DNA of 64,000 nucleotides from JAFTYR01 sp964571375 (GCA_964571375.1 CAZNBL010000001.1:8565-72564), one strand, 5' to 3'; positions 1-9,225 are shown, counted from the stretch's first letter. Notes: generated by a model not told the origin, from the sequence alone. Program-made: numbers and translations.

Positions 1-3000
1 CGGCCGCTTCGCAACCAGCGATCTGAACGACCTCTATCGTCGCGTCATTAATCGTAACAACCGTCTTAAGAGACTCCTCGAGCTCAAGGCTCCGGACATC
101 ATCGTACGCAACGAAAAGCGTATGCTCCAGGAAGCTGTCGACTCTCTGCTCGACAACGGCCGCCGCGGCAAGGCCATGACTGGCCCGTCCAAGCGTCCGC
201 TTAAGTCTCTGGCTGACATGATCAAGGGTAAGGGCGGTCGCTTCCGTCAGAACCTGCTCGGTAAGCGTGTTGACTACTCCGGCCGTTCCGTTATTACCGT
301 CGGTCCGTACCTCAAGCTTCACCAGTGCGGTCTGCCGAAGCTGATGGCTCTCGAACTCTTCAAGCCGTTCATCTTCAACAAGCTTGAACTTCGCGGTCTT
401 GCCACAACTATCAAGGCAGCCAAGAAGATGGTCGAAAACCAGGAACCGGTTGTCTGGGACATTCTTGAAGAAGTCATTTACGAGCACCCGGTTATGCTTA
501 ACCGTGCTCCTACACTTCACCGTCTCGGTATTCAGGCTTTCGAACCGCTCCTGATCGAAGGTAAGGCTATTCAGCTTCACCCGTTGGTCTGTGCTGCGTT
601 CAACGCCGACTTCGACGGTGACCAGATGGCTGTTCACGTACCGCTTTCTCTGGAAGCTCAGCTTGAAGCCCGTTCCCTGATGCTTGCCTCGAACAACGTT
701 CTGTTCCCGGCTAACGGCGATCCTTCGATCGTTCCGTCTCAGGATATTGTGCTCGGTCTGTACTACTCCACCCGTTCCCGCATCAATGCGAAGGGTGAAG
801 GTATGTTCTTTGCCGACATCGCAGAAGTTGAACGTGCTCTGGCTAACAAGGTCGTTACGCTCCAGACTCGCTGTACCGTTCGTATCCGCGAATTTGACGT
901 AAACAAGGAAACAGGCGAAAAGACTCCGCGCATGGTTCGTTATGAAACCACTGTCGGTCGTGCTCTCCTGTCCGAAATTCTGCCTCCGGGTCTGTCCTTC
1001 TCCGTCCTGAACAAGGCTCTTAAGAAGAAGGAAATCGCCAAGCTCATCAACATGGCATTCCGCCGCTGCGGTCTGCGTGAAACAGTGATGTTTGCCGATA
1101 AGCTCATGAAGCGCGGTTACTACCTGTCCACTATCGGCGGTCTTTCTATCTGCATCGGTGATATGACTATCCCGACTAAGAAGAATGTTCTCGTTCACGA
1201 AGCCGAACAGGAAGTTAAGGAAATCGAAGCCCAGTACACCTCCGGTCTTGTGACCGCCGGCGAACGCTACAACAAGGTTGTGGATATCTGGGGCCGCACT
1301 TCCGACCAGGTCGGTAAGGTGATGATGGAGGAAATCTCCAAGGAAGAAACTATCGACCGTCACGGTAAGAAGGTCGAGCAGGAATCCTTCAACTCCATTT
1401 ACATGATGGCTGACTCCGGTGCCCGAGGCTCCGCTGCTCAGATCCGTCAGCTGGCCGGTATGCGAGGCCTGATGGCTAAGCCGGACGGCTCCATTATTGA
1501 AACCCCGATTACGGCTAACTTCCGTGAAGGTCTGAACGTGCTGCAGTACTTCGTCTCGACCCACGGTGCTCGTAAGGGTCTGGCCGATACGGCTCTTAAG
1601 ACCGCTAACTCCGGTTACCTGACACGTCGACTCGTTGACGTTACACAGGACCTCGTTGTGGTTGAAGACGATTGCGGTACACATCGCGGTGTACTGATGA
1701 AGGCCCTCGTTGAAGGCGGTGACGTTGTCGAAGCCCTCGGCGATCGCGTTCTCGGTCGCGTAACTGCAGAAGAAGTTATCAACCCGGACGACCGCAGTGT
1801 TGTTCTGCCTGCCGGCAAGCTGATCGACGAAAACGACGTCGAACTCATCAACAAGCTCGGCATCGACGAAATCGTCGTCAGAACTCCGCTTACCTGCGAA
1901 ACACGTTACGGTCTCTGCGCCAAGTGCTACGGTCGTGACCTCGGCCGCGGTTCTCTGGTCAACACAGGTGAAGCTGTCGGTGTTATCGCTGCTCAGTCCA
2001 TCGGTGAACCGGGTACTCAGCTGACAATGCGTACGTTCCACATCGGTGGTGCTGCTAGCCGTGCCGCTGTTGCAAGCAACGTCGAAGCCAAGTCTGCCGG
2101 TACAGTTCGCTTCACAAGCGCTATGCGTTATGTGAGCGGCGCCAAGGGCAACAAGGTTGTGATTTCCCGTTCCGGTGAAATCGTGATCGAAGGCCTCCAC
2201 GGTCGCGAAAAGGAACGTCATAAGATCCCGTACGGTGCAAACCTCCTTGCCGTTGACGGTCAGGAAGTTAAGGTCGGTACAGAACTGGCCAACTGGGATC
2301 CGATGACTCGCCCGATCATTACCGAATACGCAGGTCGCATCCGCTTTGCTAACGTTATCGACAACGTTACAGTTAAGAGCCAGGTTGACGAAGTCACAGG
2401 CTTGAGCTCTCTGGTCGTTATCGACAGCAAGCGCTCTGCTTCCAGCAAGATCGGTCGTCCGATGATCCAGCTTCTCGACGAAGCAGGCGAACTCGTCAAG
2501 ATTCCGGGCACAGAACATCCGGTAAGTATTCAGCTGCCGGTCGGCGCTCTGATCACTGTTCATGACGGTGACCAGATCAGCGTCGGTGACGTTCTTGCAC
2601 GTATCCCGACAGAAAGCCAGAAGACTCGAGACATTACCGGCGGTCTGCCGCGTGTTGCCGAACTCTTCGAAGCTCGTTCTCCGAAGGATGCCGGTGTTCT
2701 GGCCGAAGCCAGCGGTACCGTCACATTCGGTAAGGAAACCAAGGGTAAGCAGCGTCTGATCATCACCAGCGTTGAAGGTGAAGAACACGAATTCCTGATT
2801 CCGAAGGACAAGACTATTCTGGTTCACGACGGTCAGGTTGTTCATAAGGGTGAAGTCATTGTCGACGGTCCGGCCGATCCGCATGACATCCTCCGCCTTA
2901 ACGGTATCGAAGCTCTGGCTCGTTACATCGTTGACGAAGTTCAGGACGTTTACCGTCTGCAGGGTGTGAAGATCAGCGACAAGCACATTGAAGTGATTGT

Positions 3001-3436
3001 TCGTCAGATGCTCCGCCGTGTTGTGATCACTGAACCGGGTGATACTAAGTTCATCACCGGTGAACAGGTTGAACGCAGTGAAATGCTCGACGAAAACGAA
3101 GTAGTAGTAGCAGAAGGCAAGCGCCCGGCTCTCTACGAAAACGTTCTCCTCGGTATCACGAAGGCCAGCTTGTCCACAGACTCCTTCATCTCTGCCGCTT
3201 CCTTCCAGGAAACAACTCGCGTGCTGACCGAAGCAGCGATCATGGGCAAGAGAGACGAGCTCAGAGGTCTGAAGGAAAATGTGATCGTGGGTCGTCTGAT
3301 CCCGGCTGGTTCCGGTCTTGCTTATCACAAGGCACGTCACATGAAGGATACTTTTGTTCAGGAAGAAGTCGCTCCGAGCTCCGAAGAGTTCAGCGATATC
3401 GTTACTCCGGATGCAATCGATCCGCTGCAGATCTAA
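1..3436 (+). CDS. rpoC: RNA polymerase beta' subunit, 5' end missing
   Basis: Largest catalytic subunit of RNA polymerase. The open frame runs in from the left edge (first full codon at base 2) and gives about 1144 residues, so some 260 N-terminal residues, including the first zinc-binding region, lie outside the window. The active-site motif NADFDGDQM, whose aspartates hold the catalytic Mg2+, is at 602-628. The bridge-helix motif GARGSAAQIRQLAG and the second zinc site (CETRYGLCAKC plus the upstream Cys of EDDCGTHRG) are both visible. It ends at TAA and is followed by an intrinsic terminator, so it closes the rpoBC transcript. Identity is certain. Confidence 0.98.
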   Translation, partial: GRFATSDLNDLYRRVINRNNRLKRLLELKAPDIIVRNEKRMLQEAVDSLLDNGRRGKAMTGPSKRPLKSLADMIKGKGGRFRQNLLGKRVDYSGRSVITVGPYLKLHQCGLPKLMALELFKPFIFNKLELRGLATTIKAAKKMVENQEPVVWDILEEVIYEHPVMLNRAPTLHRLGIQAFEPLLIEGKAIQLHPLVCAAFNADFDGDQMAVHVPLSLEAQLEARSLMLASNNVLFPANGDPSIVPSQDIVLGLYYSTRSRINAKGEGMFFADIAEVERALANKVVTLQTRCTVRIREFDVNKETGEKTPRMVRYETTVGRALLSEILPPGLSFSVLNKALKKKEIAKLINMAFRRCGLRETVMFADKLMKRGYYLSTIGGLSICIGDMTIPTKKNVLVHEAEQEVKEIEAQYTSGLVTAGERYNKVVDIWGRTSDQVGKVMMEEISKEETIDRHGKKVEQESFNSIYMMADSGARGSAAQIRQLAGMRGLMAKPDGSIIETPITANFREGLNVLQYFVSTHGARKGLADTALKTANSGYLTRRLVDVTQDLVVVEDDCGTHRGVLMKALVEGGDVVEALGDRVLGRVTAEEVINPDDRSVVLPAGKLIDENDVELINKLGIDEIVVRTPLTCETRYGLCAKCYGRDLGRGSLVNTGEAVGVIAAQSIGEPGTQLTMRTFHIGGAASRAAVASNVEAKSAGTVRFTSAMRYVSGAKGNKVVISRSGEIVIEGLHGREKERHKIPYGANLLAVDGQEVKVGTELANWDPMTRPIITEYAGRIRFANVIDNVTVKSQVDEVTGLSSLVVIDSKRSASSKIGRPMIQLLDEAGELVKIPGTEHPVSIQLPVGALITVHDGDQISVGDVLARIPTESQKTRDITGGLPRVAELFEARSPKDAGVLAEASGTVTFGKETKGKQRLIITSVEGEEHEFLIPKDKTILVHDGQVVHKGEVIVDGPADPHDILRLNGIEALARYIVDEVQDVYRLQGVKISDKHIEVIVRQMLRRVVITEPGDTKFITGEQVERSEMLDENEVVVAEGKRPALYENVLLGITKASLSTDSFISAASFQETTRVLTEAAIMGKRDELRGLKENVIVGRLIPAGSGLAYHKARHMKDTFVQEEVAPSSEEFSDIVTPDAIDPLQI

Positions 3437-3477
3437 TCTGGTCCGCATAAAGGGAGTCCTTCGGGACTCCTGAAAAG

Positions 3478-3526
3478 AAAATTCCCCGACAGCAATGTAA
3501 AAAGCCGCCGGGGAATTTTTTTTGTT
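3478..3526 (+). terminator. Intrinsic terminator after rpoC
   Basis: A 10-bp stem, AAATTCCCCG (3479-3488) with CGGGGAATTT (3509-3518), is followed by a T-run. A smaller GGAGTCC/GGACTCC hairpin lies just upstream at about 3453-3470. Together they should end the rpoBC transcript before rpsL. Confidence 0.85.
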
Positions 3527-3672
3527 TAAATTTTTGTAAGCGTGTATCGAGAATAGGTGCCGCTGGTAAAATACCTATGCTTTTCTCATTGTCCTGGACG
3601 GGCAGGGGAGTCTGTTGCCTGAATAGGGTTGAAAATGCCTTATCCGTTTGTATGTGAAAGATTTTCCTTTGT

Positions 3673-3701
3673 TTGACAAGCCAAGTGAAAAAAGCAATAA
3701 T
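3673..3701 (+). promoter_or_regulatory. Sigma70-type promoter of the str operon
   Basis: TTGACA (3673-3678, perfect -35), a 17-bp spacer and AATAAT (3696-3701, five of six for -10). This is the best promoter-like sequence between the rpoC terminator and rpsL, and it fits the high expression expected of rpsL-rpsG-fusA-tuf. Confidence 0.7.
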
Positions 3702-3864
3702 TACGACCTCTCTGGAATCCCGCAATGGGATCTGCGCTCTTTTGTTGTCTCGATTTTGAATCGAACATATCCTGGGCGCCGACTCCTGCGCTGTTTTCCC
3801 GAAAGAAACTTTGTTGTTAATCCTCCGCTATTAGCGGTTTATCAATCATTCGGATACGGACTTT

Positions 3865-4242
3865 ATGCCGACCATTAACCAATTAGTGCGTAAGCCTCGC
3901 GAGAGTGCTATTGAAAAGAGCAAGAGCCCTGCTCTTAAGAACTGCCCGCAGAAGCGCGGTGTCTGCACACGTGTTTACACAACAACTCCGAAGAAGCCGA
4001 ACTCCGCTCTTCGTAAAGTTGCTAAGGTGCGTTTGACAAACGGCTTCGAAGTGATTTCTTACATCGGTGGTGAAGGCCACAACCTCCAGGAACACAGCGT
4101 TGTGCTGATCCGCGGCGGCCGTGTAAAGGACCTTCCTGGTGTGCGTTATCACATCGTTCGCGGTTCTCTTGACACCCAGGGTGTTAAGGATCGTAAGCAA
4201 TCCCGCTCCAAGTACGGCGCAAAGCGCCCGAAGAAGGCTTAA
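3865..4242 (+). CDS. rpsL: 30S ribosomal protein S12
   Basis: Decoding-centre protein of the small subunit, 125 residues, about the usual length. The conserved TTTPKKPNSALRK segment carries Lys43 and the VKDLPGVRYH loop is unchanged, so the sites where classical streptomycin-resistance substitutions arise look wild type. It is the first gene of the str operon. The ribosome site ahead of the ATG is weak (only GGAC), and the leader is about 155 nt from the predicted promoter. Confidence 0.98.
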   Translation: MPTINQLVRKPRESAIEKSKSPALKNCPQKRGVCTRVYTTTPKKPNSALRKVAKVRLTNGFEVISYIGGEGHNLQEHSVVLIRGGRVKDLPGVRYHIVRGSLDTQGVKDRKQSRSKYGAKRPKKA

Positions 4243-4367
4243 TTTACCGGTTCGCCCCCGGTTGACGGTTTGCAGAGTCAGCTGGACTCTAATAAACCGA
4301 GTAAGTCGCTATCCCACTGGTATAGCTAAATTTTTATAAACAAGACTGAAGACAATTTGAGGTAAAA

Positions 4368-4841
4368 ATGCCCCGTCGTCGTGAAGTACCCAAGCGTGAA
4401 GTTCTGCCGGATCCTAAGTTCGGTTCCGTAGAAATCACAAAATTCGTCAACATGATCATGCAGGATGGCAAGAAGGCCGTTGCAGAACGTATCGTGTATG
4501 GCGCTCTTACAGAAGTCCAGACTAAGACTGGAAAAGATCCTCTCGAAGTATTCACCAACGCCCTTAACAACGTTCGTCCGATCGTCGAAGTTAAGTCCCG
4601 CCGTGTTGGTGGTGCTAACTACCAGGTTCCGGTAGAAGTTCGTCCTGTTCGTCGCATGGCTCTCGCTATGCGCTGGTTGCGTGAGGCTGCAAAGTCCCGC
4701 AGCGAAAAATCTATGCCGCAGCGTTTGGCCGGTGAACTGCTTGATGCAGCTGAAGGCCGTGGCGGTGCTATGAAGAAGCGTGAAGAAGTCCACCGCATGG
4801 CTGAAGCCAACAAGGCCTTCTCTCATTTCCGCTTTAACTAA
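4368..4841 (+). CDS. rpsG: 30S ribosomal protein S7
   Basis: Primary 16S rRNA-binding protein that starts assembly of the 30S head and lies near the E site. It has 157 residues, the common bacterial length, with the N-terminal MPRRREVPKRE and the RRVGGANYQVP segment typical of the family. The gene is 125 bp after rpsL, with TGAGG ahead of the ATG. The spacer contains a small AGAGTC/GGACTCT hairpin near 4274-4290. In E. coli the rpsL-rpsG spacer is where S7 represses translation; whether this hairpin does the same is unknown. Confidence 0.98.
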   Translation: MPRRREVPKREVLPDPKFGSVEITKFVNMIMQDGKKAVAERIVYGALTEVQTKTGKDPLEVFTNALNNVRPIVEVKSRRVGGANYQVPVEVRPVRRMALAMRWLREAAKSRSEKSMPQRLAGELLDAAEGRGGAMKKREEVHRMAEANKAFSHFRFN

Positions 4842-4893
4842 TTGTTTTTAAACCAGAGCGGGAATTATCCCGCTCTCCTAGAGGATAAAAAAC

Positions 4894-6996
4894 ATGGCAC
4901 GCAAAACTCCGGTTGAGCTTTATCGCAACATCGGTATTTCCGCCCACATTGATGCTGGTAAGACAACCACATCCGAACGTATTCTGTTCTACACCGGCGT
5001 AAGCCACAAGATCGGTGAAGTTCATGACGGCGCAGCCACCATGGACTGGATGGAACAGGAACAGGAACGCGGTATCACCATTACCTCCGCTGCTACTACA
5101 GCTTTCTGGCGTGGTATGGACATGAAGTTCCGTGAACACCGTATCAACGTTATTGATACCCCGGGACACGTCGACTTTACAGTTGAAGTTGAACGTTCCA
5201 TGCGTGTTCTTGACGGCGCTTGCATGGTTTACTGTGCTGTCGGTGGCGTTCAGCCCCAGTCCGAAACTGTTTGGCGTCAGGCTAACAAGTACAAGGTTCC
5301 CCGTCTTGCTTTCGTTAACAAGATGGACCGTACCGGTGCTAACTTCTTCAAGGTCTATGACCAGATGCGCACCCGCCTGAAGGCTAACCCTGTGCCTATC
5401 GTTATTCCTATCGGCGCAGAAGACAACTTCAAGGGTGTTGTTGACCTCACCAAGATGAAGGCCATCATTTGGGACGAAGCTTCCCAGGGTATGAAGTTCG
5501 AATACCAGGATATTCCTGCCGAACTCGTTGATGATGCTGCTCACTGGCGCAACAACATGGTTGAGTCCGCTGCTGAAGCTAGCGAAGAACTCATGAACAA
5601 GTACCTTGAAGAAGGCGAACTGTCCGAAGCCGACATCACTAAGGGTCTTCGTATGCGTACTATCGCAGGCGAAATCCACCCGATGCTCTGCGGTACAGCT
5701 TTCAAGAACAAGGGCGTTCAGAGAATGCTCGACGCAGTTGTCGAACTGCTCCCGAGCCCGGTCGACATTCCGCCGGTTCAGGGTATCGACCCGGACACCG
5801 ACGAGCCTGCTACACGTAAGGCTGACGACAAGGAACCCCTGTCTGCTCTCGCATTCAAGATCATGACTGACCCGTTCGTTGGTCAGCTGACATTCCTTCG
5901 CGTTTACTCCGGCGTCATCAACTCCGGCGACACAGTTCTGAACTCTGTTAAGGGTAAGAAGGAACGTGTGGGTCGTCTGCTTCAGATGCACGCTAACGAA
6001 CGTAAGGAAATCAAGGAAGTTTTCGCTGGCGACATCGCTGCTGCTGTTGGTCTTAAGGAAGTTACAACAGGCGACACACTCTGCGCTATCGATGCTCCGA
6101 TCATCCTCGAAAAGATGGAATTCCCGGAACCGGTTATTTCTCAGGCTGTTGAGCCCAAGACTAAGGCCGACCAGGAAAAGATGGGTATCGCCCTGAACCG
6201 TCTTGCTCAGGAAGACCCGTCCTTCCGCGTTCGTACCGATGAAGAAAGTGGTCAGACCATTATCTCCGGTATGGGCGAGCTCCACCTGGACATTCTTGTT
6301 GACCGTATGCGCCGCGAATTCAACGTTGACGCTGCTGTCGGTAAGCCCCAGGTTGCTTACAGAGAAACAATCCGCTCCACAGCTGAAAACGCTGAAGCTA
6401 AGTTCGTCAAGCAGTCCGGCGGTCGTGGTCAGTACGGTCACGTCGTTCTTAAGCTTGAACCGAACACCGGCAAGGGCTTTGAATTCGTCGACGCCATTAA
6501 GGGCGGTGTTGTTCCGCGCGAATACATCCCTGCTGTTGAAAAGGGTATTGAAGACACCATGAAGTCCGGTATTCTTGCCGGCTACCCGGTTGTTGACGTT
6601 AAGGTTACTCTCCACTTCGGTTCTTACCATGAAGTGGACTCTAACGAAAACGCATTTAAGATGGCCGGTTCTATGGCATTCAAGGAAGGTATGCGTCAGG
6701 CTACTCCTGTCCTCCTTGAACCGATCATGGCTGTCGAAGTCGAAACTCCGGAAGAAAAGATGGGCGACGTTATGGGCGACCTCTCTTCTCGCCGTGGTGT
6801 TATCCAGGGTATGGAAGACCTTCCTGGCGGAGGCAAGGCTGTTAAGGCTGAAGTTCCGCTGTCTGAAATGTTCGGCTATGCTACACAGCTGCGTTCTCTG
6901 ACACAGGGTCGTGCTTCTTACACCATGGAATTCAAGCAGTACGCTGAAGCTCCGAAGAATGTTGCCGAAGCTGTCATTGAAGCCAAGGCTAAGTAA
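4894..6996 (+). CDS. fusA: Elongation factor G
   Basis: Ribosome-dependent GTPase that drives translocation and, with RRF, ribosome recycling. At 700 residues it is close to the E. coli length (704). The P-loop AHIDAGKT is at residues 17-24, followed by switch and G3 DTPGH and G4 NKMD. The C-terminal domains include the GGRGQYGHV segment of domain IV. AGAGGA precedes the ATG with good spacing, 52 bp after rpsG. Only the str-operon copy is seen here. A 598-codon open frame on the opposite strand is a codon-bias shadow. Confidence 0.98.
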   Translation: MARKTPVELYRNIGISAHIDAGKTTTSERILFYTGVSHKIGEVHDGAATMDWMEQEQERGITITSAATTAFWRGMDMKFREHRINVIDTPGHVDFTVEVERSMRVLDGACMVYCAVGGVQPQSETVWRQANKYKVPRLAFVNKMDRTGANFFKVYDQMRTRLKANPVPIVIPIGAEDNFKGVVDLTKMKAIIWDEASQGMKFEYQDIPAELVDDAAHWRNNMVESAAEASEELMNKYLEEGELSEADITKGLRMRTIAGEIHPMLCGTAFKNKGVQRMLDAVVELLPSPVDIPPVQGIDPDTDEPATRKADDKEPLSALAFKIMTDPFVGQLTFLRVYSGVINSGDTVLNSVKGKKERVGRLLQMHANERKEIKEVFAGDIAAAVGLKEVTTGDTLCAIDAPIILEKMEFPEPVISQAVEPKTKADQEKMGIALNRLAQEDPSFRVRTDEESGQTIISGMGELHLDILVDRMRREFNVDAAVGKPQVAYRETIRSTAENAEAKFVKQSGGRGQYGHVVLKLEPNTGKGFEFVDAIKGGVVPREYIPAVEKGIEDTMKSGILAGYPVVDVKVTLHFGSYHEVDSNENAFKMAGSMAFKEGMRQATPVLLEPIMAVEVETPEEKMGDVMGDLSSRRGVIQGMEDLPGGGKAVKAEVPLSEMFGYATQLRSLTQGRASYTMEFKQYAEAPKNVAEAVIEAKAK

Positions 6997-7037
6997 TTTT
7001 GATTAACAAGCTATCTCGAAATTAAGGAAATTTAGAA

Positions 7038-7092
7038 ATGGCAAAGGAAAAGTTCGAAAGAACCAAGCCCCACGTTAACGTGGGTACCATCG
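7038..7092 (+). repeat. Duplicated tuf start, contig-end overlap
   Basis: The 55 bases here, beginning at an ATG with a proper ribosome site, are identical to 7193-7247, the start of the full tuf gene. The copy stops exactly at the 100-N gap. Exactly 55 shared bases is what a de Bruijn assembler using k=55 leaves when a repeat ends two contigs, so this is best read as one tuf gene written twice and not as a second gene. Confidence 0.85.
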
Positions 7093-7192
7093 NNNNNNNN
7101 NNNNNNNNNNNNNNNNNNNNNNNNNNNNNNNNNNNNNNNNNNNNNNNNNNNNNNNNNNNNNNNNNNNNNNNNNNNNNNNNNNNNNNNNNNNN
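7093..7192. other. Assembly gap of 100 N
   Basis: One hundred N bases, a conventional size for a gap of unknown length. Because the flanks repeat the same 55 bases, the true missing length may be zero or negative. The gap falls where a multi-copy gene (tuf) would confuse assembly. Confidence 0.95.
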
Positions 7193-8383
7193 ATGGCAAA
7201 GGAAAAGTTCGAAAGAACCAAGCCCCACGTTAACGTGGGTACCATCGGTCACGTTGACCACGGCAAGACCACACTGACAGCTGCTATCACAACAGTTCTG
7301 TCTTCTGCATTCGGTGGTGAAGCTCGCGGCTACGATCAGATTGACGCTGCTCCTGAAGAAAAGGCACGCGGTATCACGATCAACACCGCTCACGTTGAAT
7401 ACGAAACAGCTACACGCCACTACGCTCACGTTGACTGCCCGGGCCATGCTGACTACGTCAAGAACATGATTACCGGTGCTGCTCAGATGGACGGCGCTAT
7501 CCTGGTTTGCTCCGCAGCTGACGGTCCCATGCCGCAGACTCGCGAACACATCCTTCTTGCTCGCCAGGTTGGTGTTCCCTACATCATCGTCTTCCTCAAC
7601 AAGTGCGACCTCGTTGACGACGAAGAACTCCTCGAACTCGTTGAAATGGAAGTCCGTGACCTCCTGAACAAGTACGACTTCCCGGGCGACGATCTGCCGA
7701 TCATCAAGGGTTCTGCTCGTATGGCTCTCGACGGCGACAAGGGTCCGCTCGGCGAACAGGCTATCCTGGCTCTTGCTCAGGCAATGGACGACTACATCCC
7801 GACTCCGATGCGCGACATCGACCACCCGTTCCTCATGCCGGTTGAAGACGTATTCTCCATCTCCGGCCGTGGTACAGTTGTTACAGGTCGTGTTGAACGC
7901 GGTATCATCAAGGTTGGTGAAGAAATCGAAATCGTTGGTATCAAGGCTACAACTAAGACAACTTGTACCGGCGTTGAAATGTTCCGTAAGCTTCTCGACC
8001 AGGGTGAAGCCGGTGACAACATCGGTGTTCTGCTCCGTGGTACAAAGCGCGAAGACGTCGAACGCGGTCAGGTTCTCGCTAAGCCGGGTACAATCACTCC
8101 GCACACAGAATTCGTTGCTGAAGTCTACGTTCTGAACAAGGAAGAAGGCGGCCGTCACACACCGTTCTTCAAGGGCTACCGTCCGCAGTTCTACTTCCGT
8201 ACAACTGACGTTACAGGTACCATCGAGCTGCCGGAAGGCGTCGAAATGGTTATGCCTGGCGACAACATCCGTATGGATGTCAAGCTGATCGCTCCGATCG
8301 CTATGGAAGAAGGTCTCCGCTTCGCTATCCGTGAAGGCGGCCGTACAGTCGGTGCTGGCGTTGTTGCTCAGATCAAGGCCTAA
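7193..8383 (+). CDS. tuf: Elongation factor Tu
   Basis: GTPase that brings aminoacyl-tRNA to the ribosome. At 396 residues it has the usual betaproteobacterial length. GHVDHGKT is at residues 19-26, DCPGH at 81-85 and NKCD at about 136-139, and domains 2 and 3 are intact. The ATG lies directly after the N gap, so its real ribosome site is the one before 7038. Betaproteobacteria usually carry two nearly identical tuf genes, which explains the assembly break; the 5' part could be a mosaic of both copies. Confidence 0.97.
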   Translation: MAKEKFERTKPHVNVGTIGHVDHGKTTLTAAITTVLSSAFGGEARGYDQIDAAPEEKARGITINTAHVEYETATRHYAHVDCPGHADYVKNMITGAAQMDGAILVCSAADGPMPQTREHILLARQVGVPYIIVFLNKCDLVDDEELLELVEMEVRDLLNKYDFPGDDLPIIKGSARMALDGDKGPLGEQAILALAQAMDDYIPTPMRDIDHPFLMPVEDVFSISGRGTVVTGRVERGIIKVGEEIEIVGIKATTKTTCTGVEMFRKLLDQGEAGDNIGVLLRGTKREDVERGQVLAKPGTITPHTEFVAEVYVLNKEEGGRHTPFFKGYRPQFYFRTTDVTGTIELPEGVEMVMPGDNIRMDVKLIAPIAMEEGLRFAIREGGRTVGAGVVAQIKA

Positions 8384-8453
8384 TTAACTACTGAAAGTAA
8401 TCGAGGGCCGGATGGCTTCCGGCCCCCGCGCTCTTTTTAAGGAATTTATTTAA

Positions 8454-8765
8454 ATGCAAAGCCAACGTATTCGTATTCGCCTCAAGGCATTTGATTACAA
8501 GCTGATCGATCAGTCTGCTCTTGAGATCGTCGACACTGCTAAGAGAACCGGCGCTATCGTTCGCGGTCCCGTTCCGCTTCCCACACGCATTCAGCGCTTC
8601 GATATTCTCCGCAGCCCGCACGTCAACAAGACAAGCCGTGACCAGCTCGAAATCCGTACACATCAGAGACTGATGGACATCATCGATCCGACAGACAAGA
8701 CTGTTGACGCTCTGATGAAGCTCGACCTGCCGGCTGGCGTCGACGTTGAAATCAAGGTTCAGTAA
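8454..8765 (+). CDS. rpsJ: 30S ribosomal protein S10 / NusE
   Basis: Head protein of the 30S subunit that also acts as NusE in transcription antitermination. It has 103 residues, the standard length, with the family start MQSQRIRIRLKAFD. It sits 70 bp after tuf with AAGGAA ahead of the ATG. A strong terminator follows, so it appears to be the last gene of the str transcript and not the first of the S10 operon. Confidence 0.98.
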   Translation: MQSQRIRIRLKAFDYKLIDQSALEIVDTAKRTGAIVRGPVPLPTRIQRFDILRSPHVNKTSRDQLEIRTHQRLMDIIDPTDKTVDALMKLDLPAGVDVEIKVQ

Positions 8766-8806
8766 TTCTTGATTTTTAAGCTGTGCTGCTGACGAAAGTT
8801 AGCTTC

Positions 8807-8842
8807 AAACCCGTGAGGAAACTCACGGGTTTGTTTTTTTTT
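8807..8842 (+). terminator. Intrinsic terminator after rpsJ
   Basis: An 11-bp perfect stem, AAACCCGTGAG (8807-8817) with CTCACGGGTTT (8822-8832), a 4-base loop and a long T-rich tail. It separates rpsJ from rplC, which are normally co-transcribed. Confidence 0.9.
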
Positions 8843-8972
8843 GTGCAAAAGAATTCTTCTAAAACAGTAATTAATTTGTTTCTGTTTTTATCCTGAAGCG
8901 GGCAGGGAAGCCTCGAATTTCCGCGACAGCTGGGAAAATCAACGGTTCCAGCCTGTTCATGTCAGTTACGAA

Positions 8973-8988
8973 TTTGTACAGGTACAAA
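8973..8988. promoter_or_regulatory. 16-bp inverted repeat, possible operator
   Basis: TTTGTAC and GTACAAA separated by AG form a perfect inverted repeat about 30 bp upstream of a TATAAT hexamer at 9021-9026. The shape fits a dimeric repressor site. No candidate regulator lies in the window, and chance cannot be excluded. Confidence 0.3.
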
Positions 8989-9152
8989 CTGCGGTCGGCG
9001 CATGCTGATTTCCCTTGTTCTATAATTAGAGTTTCCGCAGTAAACAGACGAAAAATTCGAACTCAATCAAGTCGAATACTCACGAGCAAATCGGAGTAGG
9101 TCAATTATTTTTATCGGCCCAGGTCGGAAGAATATTGAAACATCTCCTTAAT

Positions 9153-9181
9153 TTGCAAAGAGAATTTTTTCGTTGTAAAAT
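9153..9181 (+). promoter_or_regulatory. Sigma70-type promoter of the S10 operon
   Basis: TTGCAA (9153-9158), a 17-bp spacer and TAAAAT (9176-9181), giving four and five matches of six. It would start a leader of about 80 nt before rplC, which is needed because a terminator ends transcription after rpsJ. Confidence 0.6.
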
Positions 9182-9194
9182 CGCGGTCTTTCGT

Positions 9195-9225
9195 GGTCAC
9201 CCGTTTCCTTTAGGGTGATTTTTTT
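9195..9225 (+). terminator. Terminator-like hairpin in the rplC leader
   Basis: A stem of TCACCC (9197-9202) with GGGTGA (9213-9218), extended by two G-T pairs, is followed by seven T bases (9219-9225). It lies about 43 bp before the rplC start. It may attenuate the S10 operon or stop transcripts arriving from upstream. Confidence 0.5.

Larger units (their letters stand above)
3437..3864. other. rpoC-rpsL intergenic region
   Basis: A 428-bp non-coding stretch. It holds the rpoC terminator and one strong promoter for the str operon (3673-3701), leaving a leader of about 155 nt before rpsL. A 76-codon open frame crosses the promoter but has no ribosome site and no recognisable family, so I treat it as chance. 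Confidence 0.7.

Noticed and set aside
3648..3878. 76-codon frame before rpsL
   Set aside because: It crosses the str promoter, lacks a ribosome site and runs into the rpsL start.
4834..6630. 598-codon open frame antisense to fusA
   Set aside because: It lies wholly against a highly biased gene and its content (rich in Asn, Thr, Val, Leu) follows from fusA codon use; no family is recognisable. The same applies to long antisense frames over tuf, rplB, hemB, lysA, glmM, the flavoprotein, PBP1A and ureC.
7038..7092. A second tuf gene or tandem tuf duplication
   Set aside because: The repeated part is exactly 55 bases and ends at the N gap; an assembly overlap explains it fully.
9021..9026. TATAAT as the main S10 promoter
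   Set aside because: No acceptable -35 hexamer is found at 16-18 bp; the pair at 9153-9181 is better. It may still be a minor start.
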